DNA from: Agarilytica rhodophyticola
GTDB taxonomy: Bacteria; Pseudomonadota; Gammaproteobacteria; Pseudomonadales; Cellvibrionaceae
Reading direction: 5' to 3'
DNA length: 64,000 bases
Assembly (NCBI RefSeq): GCF_002157225.2
Contig: NZ_CP020038.1
Span: 2,007,001 to 2,071,000 of the forward strand
The position numbers and the translations under genes were made by a program. The notes beneath the pieces were generated by a model. That model saw only the letters and a program-made list of their open reading frames with translations, was not told the origin of the DNA and ran no database searches. Below, in pieces: positions 1 to 10,061 of this stretch; the stretch's first letter is position 1, and every line of letters starts with the position of its first letter.

Positions 1-1242
1 AATAAGAAACTCAATCTTTTCATTTCCATGTTTTGAGGGTTCTTCAGCCTTTTCAAGGGCGACCTTGAGCTTTGCGCTTGCCATAGCAAGGGAAGCAAAT
101 TTCTTGTTCACGGCAGATGCGAGTTTTGTTGAGGCTCTTTGGCGTTTTTGGGAAAGTTTGCCAGCTAAGGCATCATAGTGTTCACGCTGTTCTGAGACTT
201 CTTGCTCAAGTGTTGCCAGTAATTCGTCACCACTCTGTAATTTACTGAGTTCTTCCGCCAAACTGTGGTGTAGGTGGCTAAGTTGATCGGGTGCTACGCG
301 GTGTTTGCGGGCGATTTCATAAATACTATTTAAGCGCTGATCCACATGATGCAGGCGGGCAGGATCTTGGTTGTTATCATCGAGGTAACGGGAAATATCA
401 GATTGAGCTTCTTCGATACTGATGAGGGCAGTTTGTAGTAAATTATCTACCTCCGCTAAAGTCTCTGGCTTTTCGGTTAGTTCATTGAATAAGCGAATGG
501 CTTGTGCCATACGATCTTTTAGCCCAACACCATCGCTATCACAGATATCGATAATACTTTGGCAGTGTTGTTGTGTGCTTTCAGCGCTGCTTAAAATGCG
601 TTGTTCTCGTTCCAGTTCTTCCAGCTCATTTTCCTGCAGGTCTAATTGGTTCAGCTCGTCCACTTGGTAACTCAGCAGTTGAAAACGCGCATCAATTTCT
701 TCACCCTGATGCTGCGCTTGTTGCAAACGCTCATAGGCATTTTGCCAGAGGTAATAAGCGTGTTTAACATCCTGAGAGAGTTGAGAAGCATTGGCAAAGT
801 CGTCCACAAGCCGCCTGTGAGTTTGCGGCATCAATAGGGACTGGTGTTCATGTTGACTGTGAATATCGATTAAGCGTTCTCCGAACGAGCGCAGCTGCTG
901 GAGGGTGACTGTTTGCCCATTAATGTAAGCCCTTGAGCGTCCTTCTTTAGTGATGACACGCCTTAGAATACATTCGTCACCCTGTTCTAGGTCATTTTCT
1001 CGCAGCCATTTTTGGGCAAAGCGCAGGGTGGAGATATCAAAACTGGCATGAATATCGGCGCGTTCGCATCCGGCCCTAACCTTACTGCCATCACTGCGGT
1101 CGCCCAATGTGAGGCCAAGAGCACCCAGCATAATAGACTTACCTGCGCCGGTTTCTCCGGTAATCGCTGTGAGCCCTTCGTGTAACTCTATGTCGAGTTG
1201 ATCCACCAAAGTAAAGTCTTTTACGTGCATGTGTGTCAGCAT
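1..1242 (-). CDS. recN: DNA repair protein RecN (partial, C-terminus outside window)
   Basis: SMC-like ATPase that acts on DNA double-strand breaks during recombinational repair. Translating the minus strand from the ATG at 1242 gives the RecN N-terminus: a Walker A P-loop (GETGAGKS) near residue 33, then RAYING and the DIHSQHEHQSLL segment typical of RecN, then a Gln/Glu-rich region with the heptad character of the coiled-coil arm. About 414 codons are present and the reading frame is still open at base 1, so the second half (Walker B and signature) is missing. An in-frame second Met four codons in (MHVKDF) is an alternative start. The gene is divergent from grpE, and two LexA-like boxes lie just upstream, which fits SOS control of recN as known in E. 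coli. Confidence 0.95.
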   Translation of the reverse strand, partial: MLTHMHVKDFTLVDQLDIELHEGLTAITGETGAGKSIMLGALGLTLGDRSDGSKVRAGCERADIHASFDISTLRFAQKWLRENDLEQGDECILRRVITKEGRSRAYINGQTVTLQQLRSFGERLIDIHSQHEHQSLLMPQTHRRLVDDFANASQLSQDVKHAYYLWQNAYERLQQAQHQGEEIDARFQLLSYQVDELNQLDLQENELEELEREQRILSSAESTQQHCQSIIDICDSDGVGLKDRMAQAIRLFNELTEKPETLAEVDNLLQTALISIEEAQSDISRYLDDNNQDPARLHHVDQRLNSIYEIARKHRVAPDQLSHLHHSLAEELSKLQSGDELLATLEQEVSEQREHYDALAGKLSQKRQRASTKLASAVNKKFASLAMASAKLKVALEKAEEPSKHGNEKIEFLI

Positions 1243-1269
1243 TCTAGAGGCCTCGAAATAGTACAATCT

Positions 1270-1306
1270 ATGTTAATTTATACAGTATATTTGTATTTTT
1301 ATCCAG
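1270..1306 (-). promoter_or_regulatory. Two tandem LexA-box-like operators upstream of recN
   Basis: On the minus strand there are two CTG-N10-CAN sites: CTGGATAAAAATACAA (1306 to 1291) and CTGTATAAATTAACAT (1285 to 1270). Each differs from the CTG-N10-CAG consensus at the last base, and the spacers are AT-rich as in LexA sites. Their centres are 21 bp apart, two helical turns, so both would face the same side of the DNA. Multiple LexA boxes are established for E. coli recN; the assignment here is inference from sequence. Confidence 0.6.
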
Positions 1307-1337
1307 TATCATGAGTGAAAATTAGCAACTTTTTACT

Positions 1338-1366
1338 CTTGAATCGATGTCCATTGCCCCCATATT
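1338..1366 (+). promoter_or_regulatory. Sigma-32 (heat-shock) type promoter for grpE-dnaK
   Basis: CTTGAA (1338-1343), then a 13-nt gap, then CCCCATAT (1357-1364). This closely matches the heat-shock sigma-32 pattern (CTTGAAA, 11-16 nt, CCCATnT). It lies about 85 nt upstream of the GTG start of grpE, which heads the chaperone genes, so both sequence and position fit. Confidence 0.7.
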
Positions 1367-1450
1367 TGCGGTCAATCGATATTAAAGTTGTGGCTCTTGA
1401 GCTCAAGTGTCACGTTGGTAAACCAATTAAGAATTCAAACGGAGATAACT

Positions 1451-2053
1451 GTGGGCAACGAACACCAACCTGATAATAATCCAGTAGAAGAGTTGGGTGA
1501 TGATCAAGTGACTATCGATAGTGATAATACAGCAAGCGATAGCCAAGAAAATATGACGCAAGGTTCGCCTGATCAGAGTGCATCCGATTTGGCTGCTAAA
1601 GTTGAGTCGTTGGAAGCTGAATTAGCGAAAGCACAAGAACAGGCTTTGCGCGCAACTGCCGAGATGCAAAATATTCGTCGCCGTGCCGAGCAAGATGTAG
1701 AGAAAGCGCATAAGTTTGGTGTTGAGCGTTTTGTTAATGATGTGCTGCCCGTTGCCGACAACCTTGAACGAGCTATTGAGGCTGCTTCTGCAGAAGGCGC
1801 AGATATCAAGGCTGTGGTTGAGGGTGTCGAGTTAACTCTTAAAACTTTAGTGGATGGCTTTGCTCGCAATAAAGTTGAGCCAGTTGATCCTGAGGGCGAG
1901 CCCTTTAATCCTGAGTATCATCAGGCGATGTCGATGGTGCCTAACCCAGATGTTGAGCCAAATACCGTGCTCAATGTCTTCCAAAAAGGGTACACCTTAA
2001 ATGGCCGCTTAGTGCGTCCGGCTATGGTCGTGGTTTCTAAGGCCGATAGCTAA
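1451..2053 (+). CDS. grpE: Nucleotide exchange factor GrpE
   Basis: Co-chaperone that releases ADP from DnaK. The protein is 200 aa from the chosen GTG at 1451, close to the usual GrpE length. It has an acidic, poorly ordered N-terminus, a long helix ([18 protein letters not shown]), the RRRAEQD region, and the C-terminal beta domain ending [15 protein letters not shown], diagnostic for GrpE. The frame is open further upstream to 1388, but GGAG at 1441-1444 sits 6 nt before the GTG, and the extra residues do not resemble GrpE. First gene of grpE-dnaK-dnaJ, preceded by a sigma-32-like promoter. Confidence 0.96.
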   Translation: MGNEHQPDNNPVEELGDDQVTIDSDNTASDSQENMTQGSPDQSASDLAAKVESLEAELAKAQEQALRATAEMQNIRRRAEQDVEKAHKFGVERFVNDVLPVADNLERAIEAASAEGADIKAVVEGVELTLKTLVDGFARNKVEPVDPEGEPFNPEYHQAMSMVPNPDVEPNTVLNVFQKGYTLNGRLVRPAMVVVSKADS

Positions 2054-2195
2054 ATCTTAGTGAAAAGACCCTTGAAAACATAGGTCTAGAACAAATATTA
2101 ACAGTTAAGAGAATTGTGACAGGCTTTGATAAAGCTGACACATTAATAAATTTTTGGCCTGACAGGCAAAATTAAGAGTAATTGGAGAAATTTCA

Positions 2196-4121
2196 ATGGG
2201 CAAAATTATTGGTATTGATTTGGGTACAACGAATTCATGTGTATCTGTATTGGAAGGCGGTAAAGCCAAGGTTATTGAAAACTCAGAAGGCGATCGTACT
2301 ACTCCTTCTATTGTTGCGTTCACAGATGATAATGAAATTTTGGTTGGCCAAAGTGCTAAGCGCCAAGCAGTAACCAACCCTACAAATACCTTGTTTGCTG
2401 TTAAACGTCTTATCGGTCGCAAGTTTACCGACGACGTTGTTCAAAAAGATATTTCCATGGTGCCCTATACCATTTCTAAAGCAGATAACGGTGATGCATG
2501 GGTTGAAGCGAAAGGTGAGCAAAAAGCCCCACCGCAAATTTCAGCTGAAGTATTGAAGAAAATGAAGAAAACAGCTGAAGAGTACTTAGGTGAGACTATT
2601 TCTGAAGCTGTTATTACTGTGCCTGCTTACTTTAATGACTCTCAACGTCAAGCAACTAAAGATGCCGGTAAAATTGCAGGCTTAGATGTTAAGCGTATTA
2701 TCAATGAGCCAACGGCAGCGGCACTTGCCTATGGTATGGATAAAGCAAAAGGCGATCGCACCATTGCCGTATATGACTTAGGTGGTGGTACTTTTGATAT
2801 TTCCATCATTGAAATTGCAGATGTTGATGGCGAGCATCAATTTGAAGTGTTATCTACTAATGGCGATACGTTCTTAGGCGGTGAAGACTTCGACCTACGC
2901 CTAATTGAATACTTAGCGGATGACTTCAAAAAGACAAATGGTATTGATTTGCATAACGACCCACTTGCCTTACAGCGTTTGAAAGAAGCCGCTGAGAAAG
3001 CAAAAATCGAGTTGTCCTCTAGCCAGCAGACAGAAGTTAACTTGCCTTATATTACTGCTGACGCAAGTGGTCCTAAGCATTTAGTGGTGAAATTAACGCG
3101 CGCTAAGCTTGAATCATTGGTAGAAGATTTGGTTCAGCGTTCTCTTGATCCATTAAAAATTGCACTTAACGATGCCGATCTTTCTGTCAACGATATCGAT
3201 GATGTGATTCTTGTGGGCGGCCAAACGCGTATGCCGATGGTTCAACAGAAAGTTGCGGACTTTTTCACAAAAGAGCCTCGTAAAGATGTTAACCCTGATG
3301 AAGCGGTAGCGATGGGTGCTGCTATTCAAGGTGCTGTGCTTGCTGGTGATGTAAAAGACGTTTTATTACTTGACGTTTCACCGCTAACTTTAGGTATCGA
3401 AACAATGGGTGGTGTGGCCACGCCATTAATTGAGAAGAACACGACTATCCCAACCAAAAAGTCTCAGACCTTCTCAACAGCAGAGGATAACCAAACGGCA
3501 GTAACTATTCATGTCGTTCAAGGTGAGCGTAAGCAAGCAACACAAAATAAATCTTTGGGTCGTTTTGACCTTGCTGACATCCCACCTGCGCCACGTGGAA
3601 TGCCACAAATCGAAGTGACTTTTGATATCGACGCCAACGGTATTTTGAACGTATCTGCCAAAGATAAAGCGACGGGCAAAGAGCAATCTATCGTGATTAA
3701 AGCCTCTTCTGGTTTGAGTGATGAAGAAATCGAAAAAATGGTACAGGACGCAGAGGCAAATGCCGAAGCAGATCGTAAGTTTGAAGAAGTGGTTTCTGCC
3801 CGCAATACATTAGAAGGTTTAATTCACGCGACCAAGAAAACAGTAGAAGAAGCTGGTGATAAAGCCACTGCTGAAGAAAAGTCTGCAATCGAAACGGCTA
3901 TAGCAAAAGCTGAGGAAGCGGTAAAAGGTGATGATAAAGAAGCCATGGACGCTGCTACTAAAGAGCTTACTGAAGCTTCTAGCTCATTGGCACAAAAACT
4001 TTATGCTGAGCAAGCTGCACAAGAAGGTGCCGCAGGTGACGCTGGTGCTGCTCAGCAAGAAGCACCTGCTGATGAGGGCGTTGTTGATGCCGAGTTTGAA
4101 GAAGTGAAAGAAGATAAGTAA
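2196..4121 (+). CDS. dnaK: Molecular chaperone DnaK (Hsp70)
   Basis: ATP-dependent Hsp70 chaperone, 641 aa, normal length. It starts [14 protein letters not shown] (phosphate-binding loop 1) and carries the Hsp70 signatures [13 protein letters not shown] and [11 protein letters not shown]. The substrate-binding domain contains [14 protein letters not shown], and the C-terminus ends in the conserved EEVKEDK. GGAG lies 8-10 nt before the ATG. It works with GrpE (upstream) and DnaJ (downstream). The 142-bp gap after grpE shows no clear separate promoter. Confidence 0.99.
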   Translation: MGKIIGIDLGTTNSCVSVLEGGKAKVIENSEGDRTTPSIVAFTDDNEILVGQSAKRQAVTNPTNTLFAVKRLIGRKFTDDVVQKDISMVPYTISKADNGDAWVEAKGEQKAPPQISAEVLKKMKKTAEEYLGETISEAVITVPAYFNDSQRQATKDAGKIAGLDVKRIINEPTAAALAYGMDKAKGDRTIAVYDLGGGTFDISIIEIADVDGEHQFEVLSTNGDTFLGGEDFDLRLIEYLADDFKKTNGIDLHNDPLALQRLKEAAEKAKIELSSSQQTEVNLPYITADASGPKHLVVKLTRAKLESLVEDLVQRSLDPLKIALNDADLSVNDIDDVILVGGQTRMPMVQQKVADFFTKEPRKDVNPDEAVAMGAAIQGAVLAGDVKDVLLLDVSPLTLGIETMGGVATPLIEKNTTIPTKKSQTFSTAEDNQTAVTIHVVQGERKQATQNKSLGRFDLADIPPAPRGMPQIEVTFDIDANGILNVSAKDKATGKEQSIVIKASSGLSDEEIEKMVQDAEANAEADRKFEEVVSARNTLEGLIHATKKTVEEAGDKATAEEKSAIETAIAKAEEAVKGDDKEAMDAATKELTEASSSLAQKLYAEQAAQEGAAGDAGAAQQEAPADEGVVDAEFEEVKEDK

Positions 4122-4244
4122 TTACTTTGGCTTGCCGCTGTGGTAATTCACCGGAGTCGCTCTCAACTTTAAACGTAGGCGTGTGAATGTATTCAATGGG
4201 TATTGTTTGCAGCTTTAATAAGGTTTTAAAGTGACTCCAAATAT

Positions 4245-4275
4245 AACGCGGGCATTGCTCGCGTTTGTTGTGTTT
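4245..4275 (+). terminator. Possible terminator after dnaK; rest of the dnaK-dnaJ gap
   Basis: AACGCG-g-GC, loop ATT, GC-t-CGCGTT forms an interrupted 8-bp stem (4245-4265), followed by a T/G-rich tail rather than a clean U-run. It could terminate or attenuate transcription between dnaK and dnaJ. The remainder of the 344-bp gap (4122-4465) holds no gene. TTGACT at 4381 is a possible -35 for a separate dnaJ promoter, but no good -10 follows. Confidence 0.4.
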
Positions 4276-4465
4276 ATGGTAAGTTTTGGTATCAGCGGCG
4301 TTACATTATGCATGCCTTACCATAGCAACTCTCTACGATTCAATTCGTAAACATTTATCGGCGTTGTGCCACTTTTTGTGTTGACTGAATGTAATACTGC
4401 GCCTTGATTTAGCGCGTATTAGAGTTAGCCAAAGAGCCGACTATTTACTGGAAAAGTTTTAACCC

Positions 4466-5596
4466 ATGTCAAAACGCGATTATTACGAAGTTCTTGGGGT
4501 TTCAAAGGACGCCTCGAGTCAAGAAATGAAGAAAGCTTATCGTCGTGTGGCGATGAAGTATCACCCGGATCGAAACCCAGATGACGCTGAAGCCGAAGAG
4601 AAATTTAAAGAAGCCAGCGAGGCTTATGAAGTCCTCTCTGATGAACAAAAGAAGGCTGCCTATGATCAGTATGGACATGCTGGATTAGAAGGTGCTGGCG
4701 GCATGGGCGGTGGCCATGGCTTTGGCAGTGGTAACTTCTCCGATATTTTTTCAGATGTATTCGGCGATATATTCGGTGGTGCCGGCGGTGGTCGTCGAGG
4801 CGGCCCTGCGCGCGGTTCCGACTTGCGTTATACCTTAGATTTAAGCCTTGAAGATGCAGTTAAAGGCGCGACAGTTAAAATTAAAGTGCCTACTCTGGTC
4901 GCATGTAAAACATGTGATGGTAGCGGTGCTAAGCCGGGCACTAAGCCGACAACCTGTTCTACTTGTGGCGGTGTTGGTCAAGTGCGTATGCAGCAAGGTT
5001 TTTTCTCTGTTCAACAAACTTGTCCTACCTGCCGTGGTAAAGGGACTATTATTAGCGACCCATGTCGTGACTGCCATGGCCATGGTCGTGTAGAAGAGAC
5101 CAAAACCCTTTCTGTTAAGGTTCCGCCAGGTGTAGACACTGGAGATCGTATTCGCTTGTCTGGAGAAGGCGAAGCGGGTACAGATGGTGGCCCTGCTGGA
5201 GATTTATATGTTCAGGTAAATGTTAAAGAGCATGAATTCTTTCAACGCGACGGTAAAAATCTTTACTGTGAAGTGCCTATTAGTATCTTTGATGCCTGCT
5301 TGGGCGGAGAACTGGAAGTACCTACGCTCGACGGCAGAGTGAAGTTGAAAGTCCCAGGCGAAACTCAAACGGGCAAGCTATTTAGAATGCGTGGTAAAGG
5401 TGTGGTACCTGTGCGCGGTGGCGCAGCGGGAGACTTACTTTGCCGTGTTGTTCTAGAAACTCCAGTTAATCTTTCTAAAAAGCAGAAAGAGCTTTTGCAA
5501 GAACTGAAAGATAGTATGAAAGGTGAAAAGAACTCACCTAAGCAAGAGAGCTGGTTTGAAGGGATGAAAAAATTCTTTGGTGATATGAAAATATAA
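4466..5596 (+). CDS. dnaJ: Chaperone protein DnaJ (Hsp40)
   Basis: J-domain co-chaperone that stimulates DnaK ATPase and binds clients; 376 aa, typical. The J domain occupies residues 1-70 with the HPD motif (KYHPDRN) near residue 33. A Gly/Phe-rich linker spans about 75-115. Four zinc-binding CxxCxGxG repeats ([32 protein letters not shown]) span about 148-210, and the two C-terminal client domains follow. It is the third chaperone gene but is separated from dnaK by 344 bp. Confidence 0.98.
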   Translation: MSKRDYYEVLGVSKDASSQEMKKAYRRVAMKYHPDRNPDDAEAEEKFKEASEAYEVLSDEQKKAAYDQYGHAGLEGAGGMGGGHGFGSGNFSDIFSDVFGDIFGGAGGGRRGGPARGSDLRYTLDLSLEDAVKGATVKIKVPTLVACKTCDGSGAKPGTKPTTCSTCGGVGQVRMQQGFFSVQQTCPTCRGKGTIISDPCRDCHGHGRVEETKTLSVKVPPGVDTGDRIRLSGEGEAGTDGGPAGDLYVQVNVKEHEFFQRDGKNLYCEVPISIFDACLGGELEVPTLDGRVKLKVPGETQTGKLFRMRGKGVVPVRGGAAGDLLCRVVLETPVNLSKKQKELLQELKDSMKGEKNSPKQESWFEGMKKFFGDMKI

Positions 5597-5622
5597 ATTA
5601 GAGTGGACAGATTCTAGTTTTG

Positions 5623-5667
5623 AAAAAGCGTGTTATTTTATTGCACAATAAAATACACGCTTTTTTT
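5623..5667. terminator. Strong bidirectional terminator after dnaJ
   Basis: Long stem: AAAAAGCGTGT and ATTTTATTG pair with AATAAAAT and CACGCTTTTTTT around a short loop. It runs from 5623 to 5667 with an A-run before and a T-run after, a classical rho-independent terminator 27 bp past the dnaJ stop. It separates the chaperone genes from dapB. Confidence 0.85.
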
Positions 5668-5761
5668 ATGGGCATTAATATTATAGGTTTAGACAATATA
5701 GATTTTTCTAGGTAGAAAAATAATACCGCATTAAATCATGCGGATGATGTTTGGGGCATAG

Positions 5762-6583
<822 letters not shown>

Positions 6584-6592
6584 TTTAAGATT

Positions 6593-6625
6593 ATTTTGAA
6601 AAAGGCTCCTTGCCTTTTTCAAAAT
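6593..6625. terminator. Bidirectional terminator between dapB and the convergent receiver gene
   Basis: Perfect 14-bp inverted repeat: ATTTTGAAAAAGGC, loop TCCTT, then GCCTTTTTCAAAAT. It serves dapB on the plus strand and the gene ending at 6632 on the minus strand. Confidence 0.85.
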
Positions 6626-6631
6626 GGATGG

Positions 6632-8110
6632 TTAGTTATTGGTAGATTCTATTGAAAGTGCCACCAGTTGGTTTTTCTGGGCAACGGCATTCCACTCACC
6701 GGCAAGCAATGTTGGACGAATATCAGGATAGGCGAAAAGCGGATTTTCAAAAGCGCTGACATTGATCATAAATTCTATATCACCGTTTTGTATGGGGGCG
6801 GTTGTCTGCTCAAATTGTAGATAGGGTAAGCTGGCATAATTTTCAGACGACAAGTCAATTTTTTGTGTATTGAGAAAGACACAGTCTGATACAGGAGTGC
6901 TAGGGTCTGGTGTTCGCCATTCGCCATTATTTTTCTGTGTTAGACAAAAGTTGCCTAAATGAATATTTAATTCCACAAATCCACGGAAGCCTGCCGAATC
7001 CAAGCGGAAAGTTAAGTTCTGTAAATTTAGTACCTGGGCTTCGTTCAATGGTGCTTGGCCATAAGTAAAATGTGTATCAATTGCCGCAGCCCAACTGATG
7101 GTATCCAATAGCTCTTTGTGATTGACTGAGCTGTTGGCTAAAGGCGAATTTTGGTTTCCTCCACCAGCCACGAGATCGCTCAATAATAGATTGGCTTGGT
7201 AATTGGAATCTGCCAATGATTCATACTGTTCTTCCAATCTATCGGTGCGTTTGTGAGACTGGAATAGCTGAAAAGATACGGCGGCAAGTGTTACTAAAAT
7301 TAAACTTAATAAAGTATTAGAAACCAAACCAATTTTATTGGTCTGAGCACGAGCTTCTTCATTGATAATAGAAAGTGGTACATCATTAATTGAGGTCTCT
7401 TGATTCGAAGAGTCTTTAATATCACTGGCAAGGCGATTAACAATGAACTTGGTGTTTTCTGAGATTTGAGTACGCACGTCAGCGATGTGCAGTTCAAATA
7501 ACCTCGCGATTTGAGCTTTGAACTCATTCGGATTTATTTTTTGTTCAACTTTAGCAGCGTTTATATCGGACTTTTTGCTAGCGCTTTTGGCCACAGTAGA
7601 TGTGCGAGTTTTTGGGGCATCCTTGGTTGCCGTGGAATTAGCCACTGTGGAATTAGTTGTTGGGGCTGCGGAATTATTTGCAGCGGAATGATCGCTTTTA
7701 TTTTTACTTGTACTAGCAACGGCTGTTTTTGTATTTGGATAAATATTAAGTTTGGCCAATACTTCCTCAATACGAGATGGACGCATTAAATTCTTCGACA
7801 GCGTATCCAAAGCGCCAAGTGCATGGGCCTGGCCGGCATAGAGATTATCACTTTTTGAAGTATACATAATCACCGGAATGGTGGCCGTGGAGGGGTTGGC
7901 CTTAATTATTTTCAATGCCTCAAAGCCATCCATGCCTTCCATATGGTGATCCATAAATATAACTGCGGGCATTTTATAGCTCAAATAACCTAGCGCTTCC
8001 TCGGCAGACGCTGCCATATCTACTTCTAGTTCATAACGTATAAGGAGCTTTCTTAGTCTGTGTTGAGCTGTTCTCGAATCGTCGACAATCAGCGCGCGCG
8101 ATAGTGGCAT
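6632..8110 (-). CDS. Receiver-domain protein with one membrane segment and a C-terminal domain of unknown function
   Basis: 492 aa. Residues 1-120 form a CheY-like receiver with the acidic pair D10-D11, phospho-acceptor D54 (FMDHHMEGMDGF), T84 and K106, so it should accept phosphate. A low-complexity Ala/Thr/Asn/Ser/Lys linker (about 125-185) follows, then a charged helical part, one hydrophobic segment near 260-282, and a C-terminal domain of about 200 residues that I do not recognise. It contains two Cys that could pair outside the membrane. No HTH, GGDEF or kinase motif is visible. A receiver tethered to the membrane is unusual; the partner kinase is not next to it. It interrupts the common dapB-carA order. 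Confidence 0.85.
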   Translation of the reverse strand: MPLSRALIVDDSRTAQHRLRKLLIRYELEVDMAASAEEALGYLSYKMPAVIFMDHHMEGMDGFEALKIIKANPSTATIPVIMYTSKSDNLYAGQAHALGALDTLSKNLMRPSRIEEVLAKLNIYPNTKTAVASTSKNKSDHSAANNSAAPTTNSTVANSTATKDAPKTRTSTVAKSASKKSDINAAKVEQKINPNEFKAQIARLFELHIADVRTQISENTKFIVNRLASDIKDSSNQETSINDVPLSIINEEARAQTNKIGLVSNTLLSLILVTLAAVSFQLFQSHKRTDRLEEQYESLADSNYQANLLLSDLVAGGGNQNSPLANSSVNHKELLDTISWAAAIDTHFTYGQAPLNEAQVLNLQNLTFRLDSAGFRGFVELNIHLGNFCLTQKNNGEWRTPDPSTPVSDCVFLNTQKIDLSSENYASLPYLQFEQTTAPIQNGDIEFMINVSAFENPLFAYPDIRPTLLAGEWNAVAQKNQLVALSIESTNN

Positions 8111-8781
8111 GTTTCTTCTCTGTTTTTTTACATAGGCCCAGCGATGATTAAATACACCGCATTACTGTTGTGTTTTCGGGACTGCAAGTTTGTTGCATCT
8201 GGTAGGGGCAAATTTGGCCACGCGCCACAAAAGTGGTGCAAGTTCCACCAGGTTTAACATGGTATTGATATGCAATGAATAAATTCTTGCACGACCCACA
8301 CATATTGCTCGATCAGTATATCTTGAGAGGGACACGCAGAACTATTCAATGGGTCTCACAAATGGGCCTCACAATAGCCAGCTGTGATAAAATTTTTTTT
8401 TTGGCCATAGTTATTAATCTCCTATATTGCTTAGATTGACGTGGACATAGATGCATCAATTAACGTAGAATTCGCTCTCAAGTCAGACGAGCCATATCAG
8501 GCTGTCTAAATTACAGATGAAGTTCGGGATTCGTTGATTTCAGAATTCGTTAGTTTCAAATTTCATAAGTGAAATAGCATAAATTGATATAGTTAGGTAG
8601 CCAGTTAGATAAATACTAAGGGAAAACCTTACTTTATCTCAATTTTTTGCAAACTGCTGTTAGACAATTGTTTATAAGGGTTTCGTTCCAAACGTATGTT
8701 TGGCTCTTTCGTTCGGCCTGACTAAGCGATTAGATAAAATTGAATGACCAACAAACTGTTTATTTTTGGAGGAGTTTAAAC
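8111..8781 (+). other. AT-rich intergenic/leader region of carA with a short upstream reading frame
   Basis: No long gene. A tandem 13-bp repeat (ATGGGTCTCACAA / ATGGGCCTCACAA) lies near 8348-8373. At 8744-8779 an 11-codon frame ([11 protein letters not shown], stop TAA) ends 2 nt before the carA start and covers the carA Shine-Dalgarno sequence GGAGGAG (8768-8774). It might couple translation, but it has no clear ribosome site of its own. I could not identify an ArgR or PyrR-type site. Confidence 0.35.
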
Positions 8782-9963
8782 TTGGAGCAAGCGCAAGTGT
8801 CTGGGCAAATTTCTAAGGCTTTTGCCAGTGAAATTAACTTCCGTCCCGCTGTTTTAGTATTACAAGATGGTACTATATTTAAGGGCAAAGCAATTGGTAT
8901 TGATGGGGCATGTGCAGGTGAAGTGGTCTTTAATACTGCTATCACAGGCTATCAAGAAATACTTACCGACCCTTCCTACGCAAAACAAATTGTCACCTTA
9001 ACCTACCCCCATATTGGCAACACCGGCAGCAACCAAGAAGATGAGGAGTGTTCGAATGTGTGGGCTGCAGGCCTTGTTATTCGAAACTTGCCAATGCTGG
9101 CAAGTAACTTTAGAAATGAACAATCCCTCGACGACTATTTAAAGAGTAAGAACATAATCGGTATTGCCGATATCGATACGCGCAAATTAACCCGTTTGTT
9201 GCGAGACGGTGGAGCGCAGAATGCGTGTCTAATGGCGGGCAAGATTGACGAGGCTAAAGCTTTGGAAATGGCAAAGTCTTTTGCGGGCTTACAAGGAATG
9301 GACTTAGCAAAAGAAGTGACAACAACACAGACGTACCCTTGGGAAAGCGGTTCATGGGAGCTAGGCAAAGGCTTTTGTGATAAAACCGATGGCGATAATT
9401 ATAAAGTGGTCGCTTATGATTTTGGCGCTAAGCGCAATATCTTGCGCATGTTAGTGGATCGGGGTTGTGATTTAACCGTTGTACCTGCTACTACACCGGC
9501 TGCTGATGTACTTGCGATGAAACCTGATGGTGTTTTTCTTTCCAATGGTCCAGGTGACCCAGAACCATGCGACTATGCAATCGCCGCAATTAAAGAAATA
9601 CTGACTACAGATATTCCCGTATTTGGCATTTGCTTGGGGCATCAATTGTTAGCCTTGGCTAGCGGCGCCAAGACCAAAAAAATGAAGTTCGGCCACCATG
9701 GTGCTAACCATCCAGTGAAGAACCTAACTTCTGGGCAGGTGATGATTACCAGTCAAAACCATGGCTTCGCAGTAGACCAAGACTCCCTTCCAGATAACTT
9801 AACAAGCACTCATGAGTCACTTTTCGATGGTTCCTTGCAAGGTATTCATCGCACGGATAAACCAGCGTTTAGTTTTCAAGGTCACCCCGAAGCTAGCCCC
9901 GGACCTCATGATGCAGCAGAATTATTTGACCACTTTATTGATTTAATGCGAGAGCGCCGTTAG
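8782..9963 (+). CDS. carA: Carbamoyl-phosphate synthase small (glutaminase) subunit
   Basis: Hydrolyses glutamine and passes ammonia to CarB to make carbamoyl phosphate for arginine and pyrimidines. From the TTG at 8782 the protein is 393 aa. The N-terminal CarA domain ([18 protein letters not shown]) is followed by a class I glutamine amidotransferase domain with nucleophile Cys about 284 in FGICLGHQ and the [10 protein letters not shown] histidine/glutamate motif. The TTG is chosen because GGAGGAG lies 7 nt upstream; the frame is also open to a TTG at 8740. No ATG exists near the usual family start, so the protein has about 15 more N-terminal residues than E. coli CarA. Confidence 0.96.
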   Translation: MEQAQVSGQISKAFASEINFRPAVLVLQDGTIFKGKAIGIDGACAGEVVFNTAITGYQEILTDPSYAKQIVTLTYPHIGNTGSNQEDEECSNVWAAGLVIRNLPMLASNFRNEQSLDDYLKSKNIIGIADIDTRKLTRLLRDGGAQNACLMAGKIDEAKALEMAKSFAGLQGMDLAKEVTTTQTYPWESGSWELGKGFCDKTDGDNYKVVAYDFGAKRNILRMLVDRGCDLTVVPATTPAADVLAMKPDGVFLSNGPGDPEPCDYAIAAIKEILTTDIPVFGICLGHQLLALASGAKTKKMKFGHHGANHPVKNLTSGQVMITSQNHGFAVDQDSLPDNLTSTHESLFDGSLQGIHRTDKPAFSFQGHPEASPGPHDAAELFDHFIDLMRERR

Positions 9964-9997
9964 TCAGAGTGTACCGCGACATAAGCATATTGATATG

Positions 9998-10021
9998 ACC
10001 GAGCATATGTGAGTGCTCGGT
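9998..10021 (+). other. Stem-loop between carA and carB
   Basis: Perfect 8-bp stem ACCGAGCA / TGCTCGGT with an 8-nt loop in the 98-bp carA-carB gap. There is no T-run after it, so it is more likely an mRNA-processing or stability element than a terminator. Confidence 0.4.
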
Positions 10022-10061
10022 TGCAACACGAGAATTACCATCAAGAGACTTTTAACACCTC

